Source: Thermosporothrix hazakensis | GTDB taxonomy: Bacteria > Chloroflexota > Ktedonobacteria > Ktedonobacterales > Ktedonobacteraceae | Direction of reading: 5' to 3' | Length of the DNA: 64,000 nucleotides | NCBI RefSeq assembly: GCF_003253565.1 | Contig: NZ_QKUF01000001.1 | Coordinates: 391,867 to 455,866 of the forward strand | Shown here: one piece after another, positions 60,506 through 64,000 of the stretch | How positions within the stretch are numbered: the first letter of the stretch is position 1 | Layout: the number at the start of each line of letters is the position of its first letter | Notes under the pieces: generated by a model | What the model saw: only the letters and a program-made list of their open reading frames with translations | What the model was told of the DNA's origin: nothing | Databases searched by the model: none | Made by a program: the position numbers and the translations under genes

Positions 60506-61798
60506 ATGCAATTCTTAAAGGTTTTACGCTATCCGCAACTTGCCTTGCTCTGGAGCAGTCAGGTTCTCTCCTCAATCGGAGATTTCTTTTACGCGATTGC
60601 CGTCATGTGGTTCGCGATTCGCATTGCCGGAAGCACAGGGGTCATGGTGAGCGCCGTAGAATCGGGGGCCGCGCTGGCCTTCGGCCTGCTTGGCGGAGTC
60701 TATGCCGACCGCTGGAATCGTCGCACCATCATGTTGACCGTCGATATTCTACGTGCATGTGTGGTCGGCAGCTTACCTGTGCTGGCCTTCTTCGGTCAGT
60801 TGCAGCTCTGGCATATGCTGGTTGTGGCGCTGCTCGTTGGCAGCCTGGGTTCGCTCTTTGACCCGGCTCTTCAGGCCAGCCTCCCGACGCTCGCACAGGA
60901 CACCCGCACATTGCAGGCTGCGAACGGGTTGATGGATGTCACCCGCCGTCTGGCGCGGGCGCTTGGTCCAAGTCTGGCAGGCCCCTTGCTGGTTGTCCTG
61001 CCGCTTCAACACTTCTTCACCCTGGACGCGGTCAGTTTCCTGATATCCGCAGGTGCGATTTTTCTGATTGGGCGCCACCTCTCCCCTTCTGAGCACACCA
61101 GCAAGCGGCGTCATGACGGAGTTGTCGGTATTCTGACCGACCTGAAAGATGGTTTCCAGCAGATTCGGCGGCACCCGTACCTTCCCGGCATTTTTGCTGC
61201 CGTTTTTGTGATCGCTGTAACCTGGACCATCGCTTTTACCGCAGGTATTCCGCTCTATGCCGAGCGTTATCTGAACAGTGGTCCGGGTGCCTATGGCCTG
61301 ATTGTCGGCGCGTATGGAGTTGGCAACGTTATCAGCAACTTTGTGATGGGAAGCATCAAGTTACGCCGACCGCTTGCCGCTATAATGCTTGGACGCGTGA
61401 TTGTGGGTCTGGGCTTTCTGCTGATGGTTTGTGCTCCCTCATTGCCAATCGCGTTGCTTGGCTCGGCCTGCGCGGCGCTTGGCGGCCCGCTGGATGATAT
61501 TCCATTGATGCTGATTATTCAGACGGAGATCCCGCCGCACCATATTGGTAAAGTCTATAGCGCCTACAGCACGATTTCGATGAGTGCGATGGCGCTTGGC
61601 GGTCTCATCGCGGCCTCCCTGTATCAATATGTCAGTGTTCCTATCGGCATTGTCCTCTGTGCCCTGTTGATTATGAGCACAGGTATCGGGGGAGCGCTCC
61701 ATATACAGTGGAAACGCAAGAGTGGAAAAGAGACAGCCGTCCATCCTACCAAAGATACAGTTATAATCGAACAGGAATGTCGATCATCGCAGCAATAA
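60506..61798 (+). CDS. MFS transporter (drug/siderophore exporter type)
   Basis: A 430-residue transporter of the DHA3-like/EntS family, with about 11-12 membrane helices. It opens with FLKVLRYPQLALLWSSQVLSSIGDFFYAIA, then GGVYADRWNRRTIML carries the loop 2-3 motif. ALGPSLAGPLLVVL and IPLYAERYLNSGPGAYGLIVGAYGVGN are typical further on. It probably exports a small molecule. The C-terminal tail (about 400-430) is hydrophilic. GAGGAAAAG precedes ATG 60506. The divergent LysR regulator is the likely controller. Confidence 0.92.
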   Translation: MQFLKVLRYPQLALLWSSQVLSSIGDFFYAIAVMWFAIRIAGSTGVMVSAVESGAALAFGLLGGVYADRWNRRTIMLTVDILRACVVGSLPVLAFFGQLQLWHMLVVALLVGSLGSLFDPALQASLPTLAQDTRTLQAANGLMDVTRRLARALGPSLAGPLLVVLPLQHFFTLDAVSFLISAGAIFLIGRHLSPSEHTSKRRHDGVVGILTDLKDGFQQIRRHPYLPGIFAAVFVIAVTWTIAFTAGIPLYAERYLNSGPGAYGLIVGAYGVGNVISNFVMGSIKLRRPLAAIMLGRVIVGLGFLLMVCAPSLPIALLGSACAALGGPLDDIPLMLIIQTEIPPHHIGKVYSAYSTISMSAMALGGLIAASLYQYVSVPIGIVLCALLIMSTGIGGALHIQWKRKSGKETAVHPTKDTVIIEQECRSSQQ

Positions 61799-61828
61799 AA
61801 AAAAGCGGAGAGGGGTTTTCCTCTCCGC
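61793..61828 (-). terminator. Terminator of the ftsH-thpR operon
   Basis: A perfect 9-bp stem, GCGGAGAGG at 61805-61813 and CCTCTCCGC at 61820-61828, is followed on the minus strand by eight T. It lies between thpR and the convergent MFS gene. Confidence 0.92.
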
Positions 61829-61841
61829 AGAAGGGTATTTT

Positions 61842-62426
61842 TCAAAGTTCTGTCTTTAGCACACACTCTTTCAGGCAGGTATACTTTGCCCCACTCCGAA
61901 ACAGCTCACTCTTCATCACATTGATCTGAGTGACAGGATAGGATTCTGTAGAAACAAGTCCCTGCTGTTTGCCTGTTAGCACTGTTTGCAACGCCTGAAG
62001 TTCAGTTGGAGCAAGCGGGCTCTTAATTCGAGCCAGGGTCAGGTGAGGGGAAAACGGCCTTTTATCGATCTCAAAGCCACGCTGTTCCAATTCCCGGCTG
62101 AGGACGCGGTGCAGGTGAAGCAGGGTTCCCGAGGGCTCATCAACACCCATCCAGACGACACGAGGCTGTCGCTGTGACCCAAAGGAGCCAAGACGTGAGA
62201 GACGATAGGAGAACGGAGTTACCAGACTGGCCGCTTTTTCGGCGGCACTGATCGCCTCGGCAAGCTGTTCATCGCTCAACTCGCCAAGAAAGGCCAGTGT
62301 CAGATGAATACCAGCAGGGTCAACCCAACGGATGCCGGGCAAGGCTTGCGCCACCTGCCCGATCACTTTCGAGAGGTGGCGCTGCTGTGCCTCATTCATT
62401 TCAAGCGCAATAAATGTTCTGGTCAT
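61842..62426 (-). CDS. thpR: RNA 2',3'-cyclic phosphodiesterase
   Basis: A 2H phosphoesterase of 194 residues, LigT/ThpR family, which opens 2',3'-cyclic phosphates at RNA ends. Both HxT motifs are visible: GIHLTLAFLGELS and FSPHLTLARIKS. RTFIALEMNEAQ opens the chain as in the family. Its ATG overlaps the ftsH stop (ATGA, 62423-62426), so it is translationally coupled. Its real RNA substrate is unknown. Confidence 0.95.
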   Translation of the reverse strand: MTRTFIALEMNEAQQRHLSKVIGQVAQALPGIRWVDPAGIHLTLAFLGELSDEQLAEAISAAEKAASLVTPFSYRLSRLGSFGSQRQPRVVWMGVDEPSGTLLHLHRVLSRELEQRGFEIDKRPFSPHLTLARIKSPLAPTELQALQTVLTGKQQGLVSTESYPVTQINVMKSELFRSGAKYTCLKECVLKTEL

Positions 62427-64000
62427 GCTGCAAACAACATCGCATCTAGCTCAGAGCCATCAATGGTCTCAACCCTGATAAGATGCTCTGAGATCTCAAC
62501 TAACTTATCCTTACGTTCTCGCAGAATAGATAGCGCAGTCTCATAAGCCTGATCGACCAGTTTCGCGACTTCGGCATCAATCTTTGCAGCCATTTCCGGG
62601 CTCAAGGTCGTTGACCCATCCGGCTCAACCCGCAAAGCGACTTTCCCCAGCGGGCTCATACCAAACTCGCAGACCATGCGGCGAGCGACATTCGTCACAT
62701 ACTCAATATCCTGACTGGCTCCAGTCGTGACATCGCCGAAGATGATTTCCTCCGCGGCACGTCCGCCCATTGCACCGGCCATTTTCGCCAGCAACTCAGA
62801 GCGGCGGAGCAGGTAACGATCTTCCGCGGGAGCTTGAACAGTGATACCAAGCGCCATACCACGAGCGATGGCCGAGACTTTCTGCACCGGATCAGCGCCG
62901 GGCATTGAGCGCATCACAATCGCGTGTCCGACTTCGTGATAGGCAATGATAGCCTTCTCTTCCTCGGTAATCATGCGGCTCTTGCGCTCCGGCCCTGCCA
63001 TCACACGCAGGATTGCCTCTTCAAGATGCGTCTTCCGAATGGTACGCTCACCGGCCCGTGCTGCTAGCAGTGCAGCTTCATTGAGCAGATTGGCAAGATC
63101 GGCGCCGGAGAAACCGGCAGTCTGCCGCGCTAACTCTTCTAATTGTACATCTTTCGCAAGCGGTTTGTCTTTAGCATGCACTTCCAGAATGGCATGGCGT
63201 CCGCGAATGTCCGGCTTATCCAGCATCACGCGGCGATCAAAGCGGCCCGGGCGCAACAGTGCGGGGTCAAGCACATCAGGACGGTTCGTAGCAGCGATCA
63301 CAACCACGCTGGTATGCTTGTCAAAGCCGTCCATCTCTACCAGCAACTGGTTCAGAGTTTGCTCACGCTCATCATTTCCACCGGTACCGGAATTGGTACG
63401 CTGGCGACCAACGGCGTCGATCTCGTCAATAAAGACGATACAGGGTGCATTGGCTTTAGCCTCTTTAAATAGGTCACGCACGCGGGCAGCACCTACACCC
63501 ACAAACATCTCGACGAATTCTGAGCCGCTCACGCTATAGAACGGTACGCCTGCCTCACCGGCGACAGCACGTGAGATCAACGTCTTACCGGTTCCGGGGG
63601 CACCGACCAGCAGCACACCCTTTGGCGTTCGCGCGCCCATTTCCCGGAATCGCTCCGGGTACTTGAGGAACTCTACAATCTCCTGAAGCTCAATTTTCGC
63701 TTCATCAACCCCTGCCACATCCTTAAACAAGATAGAAGGGCGCGACTCGTTAAACCGTTTCGCCTTTGAGCGAGCAAATGGAGCCGCCTGGCTACCCATA
63801 CTACCTCGCCGCATAATAAAGAAAAGAGAACCTGCAACCAGCAGGAGAAGCACCACATTTACCACGCCCTGTACCCATTGAGTGTTCTGATTGTTCTCAA
63901 TGTTGACAGAAACGCCATTTTTGCGGAATGTATCGGTGACAGCCTGTCCATCCTCTTTGATCGAATGATACTCCTGACCATTCTTTGCGGTCACGGTAAT
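62423..64000 (-). CDS. ftsH: ATP-dependent zinc metalloprotease FtsH (5' end outside window)
   Basis: A membrane AAA+ protease that degrades unassembled or unneeded membrane and regulatory proteins. The visible part has a membrane helix ([21 protein letters not shown]), [22 protein letters not shown], Walker [13 protein letters not shown], Walker [34 protein letters not shown] and the zinc motif YHEVGHAIV, then [23 protein letters not shown]. The frame is open to the window edge; the GTG near 63994 is probably an internal Val. The protein begins with the outside segment, which is only partly in the window. Confidence 0.97.
   Translation of the reverse strand: MTVTAKNGQEYHSIKEDGQAVTDTFRKNGVSVNIENNQNTQWVQGVVNVVLLLLVAGSLFFIMRRGSMGSQAAPFARSKAKRFNESRPSILFKDVAGVDEAKIELQEIVEFLKYPERFREMGARTPKGVLLVGAPGTGKTLISRAVAGEAGVPFYSVSGSEFVEMFVGVGAARVRDLFKEAKANAPCIVFIDEIDAVGRQRTNSGTGGNDEREQTLNQLLVEMDGFDKHTSVVVIAATNRPDVLDPALLRPGRFDRRVMLDKPDIRGRHAILEVHAKDKPLAKDVQLEELARQTAGFSGADLANLLNEAALLAARAGERTIRKTHLEEAILRVMAGPERKSRMITEEEKAIIAYHEVGHAIVMRSMPGADPVQKVSAIARGMALGITVQAPAEDRYLLRRSELLAKMAGAMGGRAAEEIIFGDVTTGASQDIEYVTNVARRMVCEFGMSPLGKVALRVEPDGSTTLSPEMAAKIDAEVAKLVDQAYETALSILRERKDKLVEISEHLIRVETIDGSELDAMLFAA

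Overview
The window is a piece of bacterial chromosome of moderate GC content, packed with housekeeping genes. I see no phage, transposase, CRISPR array or rRNA. Gene content and order (rpsB-tsf-pyrH-frr-uppS-cdsA-dxr-rseP-ispG; aroQ-Xaa-Pro peptidase-efp-accB-xseA-xseB; a bacterial XPB helicase; many orphan response regulators; an MglA-type GTPase; a CHAP-domain secreted protein) suggest a Chloroflexota bacterium, perhaps a Ktedonobacteria relative. That placement is inference from family resemblance, not from a marker search.

Layout. 1-2004: end of a sugar-phosphate transferase gene, a small MshEN-like protein and an orphan OmpR-type regulator. 2581-9159 (minus): one co-directional run, aroK-aroB fusion, aroQ, Xaa-Pro peptidase, efp, accB-like, xseA, xseB, DUF212 protein. 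This resembles the Bacillus aroQ-to-xseB neighbourhood, but accC is absent and the AccB-like protein has lost its biotinyl lysine. 9274-11766: secreted CHAP/beta-propeller protein. 12019-12203: two tRNA-Val(GAC) genes. 12410-14129: two decayed paralogous membrane-protein genes. 14169-22996 (minus): ispG, rseP, dxr, cdsA, uppS, frr, pyrH, tsf, rpsB, joining translation, isoprenoid precursor and membrane-lipid synthesis. 23651-33445: LuxR-type regulators, dxs, an acidic protein with an odd translation start, gdhA, gatB, an MglA-like GTPase and a small membrane protein. 33737-43587: glycogen phosphorylase, zinc-ribbon protein, YraN, hydrolase, yebC-ruvC-ruvA, thiL, acetyltransferase and hypotheticals. 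43668-50062: response regulator-GGDEF protein, dead-looking hydrolase, XPB helicase, thioredoxin-like protein, manA, membrane protein. 50388-59210 (minus): branched-chain amino acid and threonine synthesis, ilvB-ilvN-ilvC-leuA-like-ilvE then thrB-thrC, preceded by a Leu/Val-rich 123-codon leader and a strong attenuator hairpin. 59481-64000: LysR regulator divergent from an MFS transporter, thpR and the end of ftsH.

The most notable points are: the ilv leader ORF and attenuator; the AccB homologue with Asn at the biotinylation site, reminiscent of plant BADC proteins; a LeuA-like protein lacking both the HxSGxHQDG segment and the regulatory domain; a seven-repeat propeller with a Thr/Pro linker inserted inside one repeat; an acidic-protein gene whose only good Shine-Dalgarno lies upstream of a hairpin; and several family members with missing catalytic residues. 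All start choices rest on visible Shine-Dalgarno sequences; non-AUG starts (TTG for rpsB, uppS, dxs, manA) are common here.
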